DNA of 64,000 nucleotides from Zychaea mexicana (Eukaryota; Mucoromycota; Mucoromycetes; Mucorales; Lichtheimiaceae), in assembly GCF_025766255.1 (NCBI RefSeq), contig NW_026516664.1:682001-746000 (forward strand), read 5' to 3'. Positions 19,105-30,400 of the stretch are shown piece by piece (position 1 is the stretch's first letter; every line of letters begins with the position of its first letter). A program made the translations under genes and the position numbers. The notes below the pieces were generated by a model. It was not told the origin of the DNA. It searched no databases and was given only the letters and a program-made list of their open reading frames with translations.

Positions 19105-20590
19105 AGGAAGAAGAAGAAGCGCGCATTATTAAGCCAAGAGCTGACATTGTACTGCTTATTCTTGATCAAGTGTATATAAAAAGTAGTGTCCAGTCCAGAA
19201 TATACTAGCATACAGTCATATCATCAGAAAGTAAAGTCGCGGTGTTTGAGTTTTGATGTCGTGCAAAAAGTCTTGCTGTCCACCGATGATTTTTTGTAAG
19301 CACATTCGACGACCGCAACAACTGTGAATATACGGCGGCGTGAATATGGCCATAAATAAAAAACGGTTGTGATGAAGAGGGTATTGACTGTGGTCGATAA
19401 AAAGGTATGATGAAGCTATGATAGATGTATTATAGCATTATATGGAGCAACCCGTTGCTTTTGGTGTAGTAATAGGAATGCTGTAAAAAAATAAAGCTAT
19501 TGAACGGTGCCTATACTGTTTCAGTTGTCTGCTTAATATACGTTTATAATTCTATGGCAGGAAGGATGGAAAACGATGGTTATATTATTTTCAGATATGA
19601 GCATGTTGATGGCGATGGGTACTAAATTAAAAAGGATGGCTGAGAAGATCAAATTCAGCGACTTTACTTTCTGATGTGACTGTATTCTCAACTAACGTTA
19701 AATAATTTGTTGTAAGTCGGGGTGGCTGTTATGACCTTTGTGGAACAATGCACAGAACGGGGCTTCGCAACCGCAACGCACACATACACTTTAATCTGCG
19801 AAAGAAGAAACACCCGCTCAGGGGGCAGACAATCTATACTGGGTGACACAAATAGGGTTGTTTTTGGCCATTGAACAAGCAATGGCCAAGGTAGTAAAAT
19901 TAAAATCATATTTTCTTTTTTTCAAAAAAAGTAAATGAATGAGAGTATAAGAGCGGGGGTTTGCGGTGAAGAAGAGGAGGAGGAGGAGGAGGAGGAGGTT
20001 TAGAGTGATGTAGGGATTAGAAAGGACAGGAGATGCCGTGCTTTGATGCGAAGAGGAGGGTAGGTAGGTAGGTAGGTAGGTCAAGTGATAAGAAATATAA
20101 AAGAAGGTCTCTGCCTCCCCGCCTCCTATTGTGGGGGATAGTCATTAAAAAAGAGGCAAGAAGGAAAGGATGGCAGGATTCAACCTGCAGCTTTTTCATG
20201 AGTTGCTGCTGCTGCTGCTGGTGGTGAAGAGGGGCGGGGAGGGGCCTTGAGTAAGGTGGACAGTAATAACAATAATAATAGAAATGGGCTATATAAGAAG
20301 AAGAAGAAGGAGGTGTTTGTTTGTTTGTTCATTCGTTCGTACGTTCGTTCGTCGTACGTTCGTTCGTTCGTTCATTCGTCGTCATATGTGTGTATAGATA
20401 AACAAGAGAAAAGAAAAAAAAAAGAGATATCGATATAGTAGAAAGTATAATTGTTGTTGTTGTTGTTGGTAATTTGTTATTGAGTGTGTGTGTGTGTGTG
20501 TGTGTGTGTGTTGTTTTGCTTTTTGCTGGTCGTTATTGTTTGTTGTTGTTATTTGAAAAGGACTGTCGGGTGTGTGTGTGTGATCGTCGT
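19105..20590. other. Convergent intergenic region
   Basis: About 1.5 kb between the 3' ends of the importin-alpha-like gene (plus) and URC4 (minus). No gene is seen. The second half is a dense cluster of simple repeats, listed separately. Short frames here are translations of those repeats. Confidence 0.6.
19967..20582. repeat. Cluster of different microsatellites
   Basis: Several unrelated simple repeats are packed in about 600 bases: (GGA)n at about 19967-19998, (GGTA)n at 20059-20081, (GCT)n at 20203-20220, (GAA)n at 20296-20311, (GTTC/GTTT)n at 20315-20381, (TTG)n at about 20450-20470, and (GT)n at 20483-20511 with a shorter GT run near 20572. It reaches into the 3' flank of URC4. Confidence 0.9.
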
Positions 20591-22537
20591 TTAGTGCATC
20601 ACGAACTTGCCGTACTAGAGAAACGAATGCGTGAACGTTTGGTAAGCTTTCCTTATCCAACAATTGATTCTCTATGCCCTTCTTACCTTGACGATAATCG
20701 GCGGCTCTTGAGTGTTGGGGCGAGAAATCTCAGCAAGCTCACGGCCGGCCTAAATTAAAGAAATAAGGTTTTGTTTTGAGTCAACAAGCTCTGCATTGTT
20801 GAATATAAGATTTAATATAATAACAAAGGCAAGAGAGAGAAGGCACTTACGGCCCAAGTGGCACCGTCCATCACTCGTGTCAATGTAAGCTTGTTTCGGT
20901 TCAATCGTAGGACGTCGCGCACGCGCTCCGCCACTAGGTCCAGATAAGCTGTAGTCAATGCACGCCACTCGATAATCACAGGGTCGTTCATCTCAAACAT
21001 CGGCGCAACCTCAATCTTGGGCTGGCCCGGCAGAAGCGAGTTCTTGTGATAGTTCTCGAGGCCGCGAGCGTGTTCGCGCTGCTTCAGCGAGATGAATCCA
21101 GTGTCCATCAGCAACCCACCTAATAATCCCCGCTTTTTGTGTTAGCCTCCTTGACGAAGCGTGTGTCTTTTTCTATCTATCTATCTATCTATCTATCTAT
21201 CCCTGCCGCTCCTCCCGGTGGATTCATTGGCTACGTATAAGCAAACAAACAAAGAGGCAGGCTTACCATTGCGGAACTCGGGAAGTGGTGTCAATAGCTC
21301 GGTGCCTTCAATGGTAGCACCCAGCAGACGTTCCATGGGCTCAATGATGGAATAGACAAGCCATTGCGACATCTTGTGGAACGGCACCAAGTGATCGGTG
21401 GACTGCGGGTTGTTGGAGAACTGGATTGAGTTGGATGGGTACACGTCGCCAAGGCTAGGGATCCCGCCCTTGCCTTCAGCTCGGTCGGCCACATACACTT
21501 CACCCATGGCCTGCACAACCGGCCAGAGCGTCTCCAAGAGAATCAGGGCACCCTTCTTGGTCTTGATGGTGGACTTGTGTTCCAGGAGATAATCTAAGTA
21601 ACGTAAGCAGTAGAACAAGTCCCGCTGGGCTTTTAGCGCTCTCTCTCTCTCTTTCTCTTTCTCTTTCTCTTTCTCTCTCTCTCTCTCTTTTAATCTTGCT
21701 AACCTCACCAAACATTGCCAGTGTGTCTTACCCATGAGGTTGCCAGGACGTGGGACAGGCCCAGTCTGTTGGAAGAAGTCGGCGCGCTCTTGTAATACTT
21801 GACCCAAATGCCGCAAGAGATCAAGACGGTCTTCAAGTCCGATGAGAACGTTACGTTCGTGATCGACCTGGAATCCTTCGTGAAGGGTTTCCAGCGACAA
21901 GTTCATTAAAGCCTCAGCTACACATGTTTATAGCATTTGAAAATTTTTAGCTTTCTTGTCCTCCTCTTTCTTCCCGAGCCGACGTCCATCCCAGCCATCC
22001 CAGCCATCCCACGACAAGCAAACACTACTACTACTACTACTATCACTACTTACAGTCAACTCGATGAGGGTTGTTTACATCACTCGAAAATGCGCCAGCT
22101 GTGAAAAGTTCCAGCACTGCGACAGCGACACCTTCGGCTCTCTTGTGAGTTCTTCCCGTGGCCTTTTCGCGGAACGACCAAACATGGTCAGCATCGGTGT
22201 CGAACAACACACCCACGACAAACAAGTCCAGAACCCGTCTGGTCTGCTCTGTCGCGTCAAAGCCTAGACTCGACCAGGAATTGAGGAGATGCTGGATACG
22301 AGGACGGCCGGTCTCAAAGTGACGCCAGATTCCGTGGACGGGCATTGAAGAGGGATTGTCAAAATCACGCTTGATCAGAGCCACCACAAACTGGACAACA
22401 TCTTGCAGCTTCGACGGGTCAACGTCAAAGTGCTGCAGTCCGTTGCGCGCACCGGCGTCTTTTACACGGAAACAGCGTTCTCGCACGGCTCGCAGACTAA
22501 GCAGATATTCGTCGGCGGCTGCGGGCGTTGGCACCAT
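20591..22537 (-). CDS. URC4: URC4/URG3 family protein (DUF1688), uracil catabolism
   Basis: CDS = complement(join(20591..20614, 20687..20749, 20851..21119, 21267..21593, 21732..21917, 22054..22537)), 450 residues. The DUF1688 family is needed for the fungal URC pathway that uses uracil as a nitrogen source via a ribosylated intermediate; its exact reaction is unsettled. Signatures in order are YLLSLRAVRERC, LQHFDVDPSKL, WRHFETGRPRI, LDLFVVGVLFD, GVAVAVLELFTAGAFSSD-NNPHRVD, GFQVD-RNVLIGLEDRLDLL, YLLEHK, PLGDVYPS-type SLGDVYPSNS, PFHKMSQWLVYSIIEPMERL, GLLMDTGF and DPVIIEWRALT. The final 8-codon exon (YGKFVMH) is the least certain. The intron at 21594-21731 is 3n and stop-free. The minus-strand frame extends above the ATG at 22537, but that part is low complexity and is rejected. 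Confidence 0.92.
21175..21201 (+). repeat. TATC tetranucleotide microsatellite
   Basis: An uninterrupted TATC run inside a URC4 intron (21120-21266). Confidence 0.9.
21594..21731 (-). other. Stop-free 3n intron of URC4 (exitron-like)
   Basis: A 138-base intron (46 codons) with donor G|GTAAGA and acceptor CTTAG, which restores the conserved join between PRPGNLM and DYLLEHK. Read through, it has no stop and keeps frame, adding a Glu/Lys/Arg-rich insert from a CT microsatellite at about 21635-21690. Family conservation across the join argues for splicing. A retained form would still make protein. Confidence 0.75.
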
Positions 22538-23897
22538 GATGTATTTGTTATGTTTGGGAAGAAAGGGAAGAAAATACAAATTGTTGGCTGGTTTGTTGTT
22601 GCTGCTTCGTTGCTGGTTGTTGTTGTCGTTGTTGGCTGTGTGTGTGTCTTGACAGGGTGGACAGAGAAGAGAGATAAAAAAAAAAGGGAGGCAGGGTCGT
22701 CTTTTTTTTTTTTTTTTTTTAAGAAAAAAAGAAGTAAGGGGTGGGTGGAGGGCAGACCACAGCAGAACCTTTTTGTGTTGTTGGAGGGGAGGAGAGGGGA
22801 AGAAAAGAAGAGGTATAGGTGGAAGTGGGAAATAAGAAAAAGAAAAGAGAAGAGAGAAAGATGCTGGAGGGACGGGGGCACTGGCCTCAATTAAATGAAA
22901 CGCTGAGAGCTGAGAGGGAGAAGGGAGTTTTACAGACAGCTTGCCGATCATTGCTTATTTCGTCGCTGGGCAATGTCGATCTGTGCCGTAAATGGATGTT
23001 ATGTGCTCTCTTCAAAAGTAGTAGTAGTAGTAATAACAACAACAACAACAACACTACTCCTCCTTTTGCATCTTACTCTCTGTACAGTAGCGTCCGCTCC
23101 TCGCGCAGGTTGACTCCAAGCCGGTAATGAATGATATTACATGTTGTTGGTGTTGTCGTTGTTGTCCCGGTTCAGGTACATGCACTTGCTGGGTTCCTTG
23201 CTGGATACACACAACAACAAGTAACAAGTAACAGCAACTCTACATGAACATTCTCTAGTTTTGGTCAAGATCACCACCTATCGTATGATTCTGACCTGCC
23301 AGACCCTATTGTTTAGTTTCCCGATGCAGCTATGCTACCTTGTTGTTTGGATAAGAATGCTAATTGGTTGGTTGATTGATTGATTGATAGATAGATAGAT
23401 AGATTGACTGACTTGGTATAGCCAGCACACACAGGAGCCCGTGGTGTTGCTGCAAATCCTTGCCATTTATATTACATACAAACAGCCCCCACCCCCCATT
23501 GCATTCTTTCTATATCCATCGTACGACTATTGTTGCGTTGCCCGCCCTCTTTCTTAATTCCTTGTGTTCAACTGATAAACAATGGGGCCATGTGGAGCAC
23601 AGCATAAATCTTTGGTGCAGTCGATCACAACACAGGACTTTTCTGTTCTGCTATGTGTGCGTGTGCACCGCGCTACATGGAATATTCTCTGTGTGTTTGT
23701 ATGTATGTGTGTGTGCAACGTCATCCACTCTGATCCAGCATATATGTACACATACAAGCTTCGGATGAAAGCTATGGCGCAATCCGCAATCCGTTAGCTT
23801 ACATATATTCACACGCTGAGCTTTTTTTGATTCACACTTGCAGCAACTTTTTCTTTTTCCTTTCTTTCAACAACCTACACACACACACACACATACA
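22538..23897. other. Divergent intergenic region, URC4 / isochorismatase-like gene
   Basis: About 1.36 kb holding two promoters. On the URC4 side the leader is purine-rich on the plus strand, with an 18-20-base T tract near 22702-22722 and (AGT)/(AAC) triplets at about 23027-23053. There is a TTGA/TAGA tetranucleotide run at about 23365-23405. Just before the isochorismatase ATG there is a CA repeat. No gene is seen. Confidence 0.6.
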
Positions 23898-25108
23898 ATG
23901 TCCTTGCCTAAAATTGCAAAGATTGCTCCTCAAACATCAAGTTTGTTCATTTGTGATATTCAAGAACGTTTCAAGGGCGTCATTTGGCAGTACCCTTCGG
24001 TTATTACGGTTGCCAACAAAATGGTTTGTATGACTAATCCAAAAATAAGAACTCTTTGTCTCTTTCGTACCCCTTCTCTCTCTCTCATAATGACAAACGT
24101 GTCAACTGAATTATATTCAAAAAAAAAAAACCCGCGTTTGCTTTGTCTTTTAAAGTTGAAGGTTAGCAAGCACCTTGACATTCCTGTAGTAGTTACTGAA
24201 CAATACCCCAAAGGTAATTACAACAACAATAACAACAAGCGAGACTCGTCGTGTTATGTGTGTTATATACCTCCTCTCTGACCTTTTTTTTTTTTGACTT
24301 GTTTCTTTTCCCCAACCCAAAAAGCCTTCGGCCCAACCGTGCAGGAAATCGACGTTTCAGATGCCGCCTTGACGCTGAGTAAGACTAAATTCAGCATGTT
24401 CCTTCCTGAGGTCGAAACCGTGCTCAAAAAGAACAACACAAGGTCCGTGATCCTTGTTGGCATTGAGGTAATAAAAAGCACTCGTGTCTCCTCCCTTCCC
24501 CTCCCCCTCCCCTTCTGTATAATTATCATCTTTGAGGCGGATGCTGCTCATCAACAAATCCCGGAAATGCCGAGGAGCGTGGAAAGGGTGGGGGGGAGGG
24601 TTACTACATACTGGGGCGGGAGGTGAAGGGGGTGGAGTCCGTGTGTGGGAAATGTTACTCAATCTGTTTTTATTGTCGTGGTATATAATTATATAGAGCC
24701 ATGTGTGTGTGCTCCAAACCGCTCTGGATCTCCTAGAAAACAATTATGATGTCCATGTCCTTGCAGACGGCGTCTCCTCCCAGAATCACTCGGAAATTGC
24801 CATTGCACTCCAAGTAAGTTGGGGCTAAAGAAAGGAGGGGGGGGGAAGCACAGTCAAAGAAACGATGTATGTCATTAGAGCGATAGGGAAAATCTCACAT
24901 CTCCCTTTTTATACACTCTATCTGATATTAGCGTATGCGATCGGCAGGTGCAACCATCACCACCTCAGAATCTATCATGTTCCAACTTGTTCAGGACTCC
25001 AAGGATCAGAAGTTCAAGGGCATCAGTGCCTTGGTAAAGGAATACATGGAGGCTGGAAAGGTGAACCAGATTCTGCAAAAGATGGGTGGTGGCTCGGCCA
25101 ACTTGTAA
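23898..25108 (+). CDS. Isochorismatase-family hydrolase (ISOC1-like)
   Basis: CDS = join(23898..24023, 24156..24213, 24325..24467, 24697..24813, 24932..25108), 206 residues. Cysteine-hydrolase fold, closest in layout to isochorismatase domain-containing proteins of animals and fungi. The catalytic triad is intact: D20 in [11 protein letters not shown]83 in SKTKFSM and C113 in [15 protein letters not shown]. Other signatures are [36 protein letters not shown] and [22 protein letters not shown]. The C-terminus ([12 protein letters not shown]) is typical. No targeting signal, so probably cytosolic. True isochorismate hydrolysis is unlikely in this subgroup and the substrate is unknown. Intron 1 (24024-24155) is 3n and free of stops. 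The ATG follows a CA-repeat leader. Confidence 0.94.
24024..24155 (+). other. Stop-free 3n intron of the isochorismatase-like gene
   Basis: A 132-base intron (44 codons) with donor ATG|GTTTGT and acceptor TTAAAG. It has no in-frame stop, so intron retention would add 44 residues between NKM and [10 protein letters not shown]. The conserved fold expects the two segments to be joined directly, which supports splicing. Confidence 0.7.
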
Positions 25109-27451
25109 AAAGATATATCCAACAACTACTCCTTTGTTTTCTTCCTCCCTATAAACCCTCTATCCCCTTTCTCTCTCTCTCTCTCCGAGGGTTTGGATGA
25201 CGATGACATTAGAAGAAAAATCTGTTTTTTTTTTGATAAATAAAACGTGTAAAGGATGGCATTTGCTACATATATCAATATAGCGAGTGCTTGTAGATCA
25301 TTCCATGGCGCTATGATGCTGGAAACAATCGAACATTCTTTTGTTGATAATGCCATGTGCATTGTGGATATGCTATGCTCGTAAACATTGATTACACTAT
25401 CTGATCACGTTTTTCCTTGGCTTTTCTCGGTGAGCAATGTCTCAACCTACACAGCATCAAGCTCAACAAACTTGACATTTGATTTTCTTCGAAGCATTGT
25501 CAATGCTATTGTACAAAGCATGGCATAAAAATATCTCTACAGCGTTTTTCCTTTTATACATTAAATAGCCTCCTATATATGTCGCTGATAACAAATGTTT
25601 ATTGACTGGCTGCCAGAAATAGCACTGATCGCATGTTGCGTGTGTTATACACGTACAGTACTGTACTTAGGATGTTAGCAAAAGAAGGGGAAAGAAAAAC
25701 ACTGCGGATTTGCGCATTCATGGTAACGTAAACAACTGTTCCCATATCATCGAGAGTAGTATGCATATTCATTTGCTGCTCTTTGTTAGTGGTCATGCTA
25801 CAAATCTATTAGAGCTCATCATTCTTCGCCATTCTGTAAAAGTGACGTTATTGCTTTCTACATAGCGGTTTCAAAACATGCTGTAAAGAAGGATTAGGGC
25901 CAGTTACATACGTAGCTTTACATAGTACATTAATCACAGTAGGCGAGGCAATATGGGAAAGAAGCACAGGTACTGGATGATATAATTGCAAGCAATATGT
26001 ACGTCCAGCTTTTCGCTATCGTTGCCATGCTTCCCTATAATCAAGAGAGTGCTTGATAGTATACGTAACCCTCCTTTTGCCGGTATCGAATCTAAACGTA
26101 CAGTATATTGCACTTAATACAGCCAAACGCATCTAGTGTACACATCAAAAGAAGTTTTATGCTGCTTAAACATTCTTATAATCAAACTTGCTATGTAAAC
26201 TAAGTAGGCGGAGGAGTTAACCGATCTGCACTGTACAGGGTACATTGCGTCCGCGGTATTCGTTTTTTATAGAGTCATCCGGATACCGGCCCGGCCAACA
26301 AAAGATTTCTCTCCGGTGTAATTGTAGCTGCTGTAGTAGCACCAGTATTATGATTTCCATAATTACTGCAGGATTTAATGCTGTGTACGCGTACAGAGTG
26401 CCATGCTGATCAAACGGACTTTAGGCGCTCTATATACGGATCGGATGTTAGTTCTTGATCGGCCCGCGCAGTAGTACGTAGGTGCACAGCATAAATGTAC
26501 ATGACGCATCCTCGATAACAGACTCTTCTCTGTTATGTATCTGCTTTGTCGCCGCCGATAAGAAAATGAAAAAAAAAACATCACCCTTAATTTACATAGT
26601 GTTTCCATTTTTTGAGCGATACTTGAAGAATTTAACAAGTCGTCCAAAAACCGAAATAGCGTCAAGTACCAAGTGGTGCAAAAGGAAGAACTCAATACCG
26701 TAGTAGTACATAGGTGCAGATGTATCAAAAAAAATTTTACATATTAAAGCATACTGTAACCATTGAATAACGGTTTAAGCATATACCAAGTGTCAGTACT
26801 TGATGCTTTTAAATAGATAACATAAAGTATATGACCATAACGAAAGCAGGACACCAACAACAGACATTTTCCTATTTTATTCATGTGTTATGATACATAT
26901 TACAGTAGACGAGATTAATTGTCTATCATATTAAACACCGGAAGCACCGATTCTCAGTCATGCAGATTAATTGTGTTGTAGGAGGGCAAATGATGAAAAA
27001 AGGATGTTTTCGAAGCATAAGCTGGTTCAGTGGATCTTTGGCTCTGTTGAAAGTAGTCTTCCGTTTGTAATGATTTTTTGTTAGGAAAATAAAATTTATT
27101 CCCATTTCTGAGACAGGTATGTTTATTATGAATCACTCCAGTGTTTGATCAACCAATTCTACTTCATGCTAATGCACATATGTACGATGCTTTAAATGTA
27201 TCATTGAGAAAAAGAAGATGCGGATCGCTGGATAATATTTATGTATACATATTGTACTACTATAATGACAAGAAAACGAAACCAAATACATAAAAAGGGT
27301 GATAAAAAATATACATCGCAAAGGTATGTACTACAAAAAGAAAAAAAAAGTGGGGGTTATATATAAATGTGTGTGCGTGTGTATGTATAAAAGAAACTGT
27401 AATATAGAGTAAAATATATAGATAGAAGATGCTATAAGAGCGAGCCGCGTC
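25109..27451. other. Convergent intergenic region
   Basis: About 2.3 kb between the isochorismatase-like gene (plus) and the Zn2Cys6 regulator (minus). No supported gene. A short direct repeat (GTAGTAC-TAGGTGCA, one mismatch) is present at about 26471 and 26702. Confidence 0.5.
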
Positions 27452-30400
27452 TCAAGGCCACGATGTCAGCACATCCGTTGGCACTTTATTTTGTGAGACG
27501 TTAATCCATTGGTCCTGATTAAACATGGCGGGAGATGCAGATGTAGACCGACCATCACTGGCAGACGAGTTTGTCGGTTCCGAAAGTGAAGGTGGAGGAG
27601 GATGATGATGATGATGATGAGAGGAAGGAGAAGGCTGTTGATCCAAGGACGATGACGATCGTGGTGACCTAGTTCGTTTCTGATGTCGCTGCCGTCTACT
27701 ACCATCGGTGTAAATTCCAGGCGGTCTTTGTGTGTGGTGCATTCTCGTTAAGGATGATGCATGCGTTCTGGATGACGGGGATGCTGCATACCATCCACTA
27801 CTACCGCCATTACCGCCTCCTTGATGTTGCTGCTGTTGCTGTTGTTGTGATAGCCGATGCTGCTGTTGACTATTCATAGTGTTGAAGAAAAGAAGCACAT
27901 TGCTGTTGTCGTTTAAGTTTGGTTGCTGTGCAGTAGTATGCGAAGTCATGGGATCTATGTTGATGCTCATGGAGGATGGATCGACAATGTTGGCAGTCCC
28001 AAATGAAGCTGGCTCTATACTCATATGGGTGTTTTGATGAAGCGTTTCAATGATGGAAGGTTGAAAGTCAATATTCCAATCCTTCTGTCGAGACTGGGTC
28101 CAGCTCTTGTTAGATGTTAGATTCGGTTGTGGTGCTGGGAGCAACGTAACCTTGGGCGCTCTTGATGTAATGTTGTTGACCATGCCACAACCACCACTGT
28201 TGTTGTTACTGCCTGCAGAAGCAGCAGTCACGGCAACGGTTGAGCTCGTGCTGTTCATCACAGTGGATGAGAATGGTTCAGGTGTTGATGGCGCTTCGTT
28301 ACGTAACGACGTCCGATCAGGTATACGTGGTTGATAGATGTTTTGTTCCGAGGCTGCACTGGTTGTTGCCGCTACAGCCGCCGCTGCTGCTGGATCCGTC
28401 AAATCCATTAGAAAGAAATCGGTTGTATACATGGATAACCCAGATTGGTCATGAATATCCTGCATATTCAAGTTGTTTGGAATGTGCTGCTGCGCGTTGA
28501 AGTTGCCGTTTGTGGTTGCCTGAGCTGCTGCAGCCGCTGCTGCCGCCGCTGACAATCGCTGTTGTTGCTGTTGCTGTTGTTGCTGTTGTTGCTGTTGCTG
28601 CTGATGGCGGGTGTCAGCACGCAATATTTCCATCTGTCGTACAGCATCGTCACTGTAAACACTATCTGTGCGCATCCGTTTCGGGGTATTCGCCATCATT
28701 TGCTGATGCTGCGAATAATCCATATCCAAGTTGGGATAGTTTGTTGCTGCTGCTGCTGCATATTGGCGTTTCTGACCATGGGCTAGTATTGTTTGTTGTT
28801 GTTGCTGGTGTTGCACGGCGAGAGTGTTTCGTCTCTTGCGACTAGAAAATCCGCCCGCCGAGTACGGATCGAGGGAATCTGTCATGGTATTTCGCAATGA
28901 CAATCCTGGAGCGCTATGCGCCGCTACAGCAGCAGCAGCAGCAGTGACGGCCGCCTCGCTATACATATGAGCTGTCCTAAATGCATCCGTGTTGGTATTC
29001 GCTGTCATGGTGGTGGCACTTGTTGCTTGAATACCGTTAACCACAGTGCTTGCACTGCTACTGCTCGTGCTGTTATTGCCGCTACTACGGAGATCCTTTT
29101 TATGCGACAGCTTTTCTAGTTGCTCGCGATCAATATCATTGCGATCAAGAGGATATCCAGGCCCTCGTCCACTTGTACCGCCCGCTGCTTGCAGTGGAAA
29201 TGTCTCATTCATCAAACTCTCGTCAGGCCATCCCGGTCCAAGTGCATCGAGCCATTGGTGATCGACAAATCTGGAAGGCTTTGTCGGAGGAGGACGTTGT
29301 AACTGTGGATTAATCACACCCGTCGGTGGTGCGGGGATGAACCGTTTATTGTCGATCAATGTTGTTGTTTGTGGTGGAAGTCGCTTGGCTGCTGTGGCTT
29401 GGATTTCGTTAAAGGACTCTGCAAACACGTTTGCGACTTCGATCTGTGATCGGATCGGATTCAACAATCGTTGCAGCTTGTAAATGGGCATAAGCGTAGC
29501 AGCTTTTGGTTCTGTGGATGCGACAACTGCTGCAGCAGCAGTAGCCGCAGCAGCTTCAACAGCTTCTGCAGCATGTGTGCTCGACCGTTTTCTGTTGTTG
29601 CCGAGATGGTGTTGTTTTCTACTGCTGCTGCCATTCCTATTCCCGACACTACTGCCACTTGCACTCCTGGCTCTACTATCACTACTACTAATAGTAGTAG
29701 TAATGTCGCTGTTGCTCTTGTCGTTATCGTCGTGGACACCATTCATTTCAGCTTGGAATGGCTTGCGTTGCCGAAGACAGGATACTGAAACTGACGCAGC
29801 TATGCAAAGCGGATAAAGGACAGCATGAACGATCGGATCGTGATGGCGCACCTGGTCAGTCTCCCCAGGTAGTGTGTGGTAGTCCATGGTGAGGTCGTCA
29901 ATAATGTGAACGATATCAGCAGCAGCTGAGTCGCATATATCCAAAATCATGTTGCGTGGTGATAGTTTGGTTGTAACCTTGCTATCGTTGCTCTGAGCAT
30001 CCAATGCGGATGCAAGCGAAGCTGAGTTGCATCGAAACAAACTTAATGAAGCTGGTATTTGGCAAAAGAACACTTGGATCGTCAAAGTGTGGTGGTATAG
30101 CGAAAGAATGCAGGCAGGGAGAGTTGCTTGTTGCGATGGTCGAGAAAGGTTCTGCTGCTGCTGCTTTGATTGCTGGATGGCTGATGATTTGCGAGCATCA
30201 TAGCCGTGCGAGTTGGACAAAACTTGAAGTGCTTCTAATTGTTGCTATATGAAAAGCAGTTGATCAATAAGCGGTGCTTTGAGTGACAGATGAGAAAAAT
30301 ATAAAGAGGGTAACTCAAATGGGCACGGGTTTTTACCTTGATCTCAGAGCACTTCATGTTGGTTTTTCCCAATCGTTTCAAAAATTCGGTGTACGTGTCG

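Noticed and set aside
19967..20582. Could the spaced repeats be a CRISPR array?
   Set aside because: They are contiguous simple repeats of different units with no spacer structure, in a eukaryotic genome.
22538..22951. Extension of the URC4 frame above its ATG
   Set aside because: The upstream residues are Phe/Pro/Lys low-complexity from a CT/poly-T leader, and the DUF1688 homology begins right after the ATG at 22537.
26225..26300. CCGCGGTATT...ATAGAGTCATCCGGATACCGG stretch resembling a transposon end
   Set aside because: No matching inverted copy was found within the next few kb.
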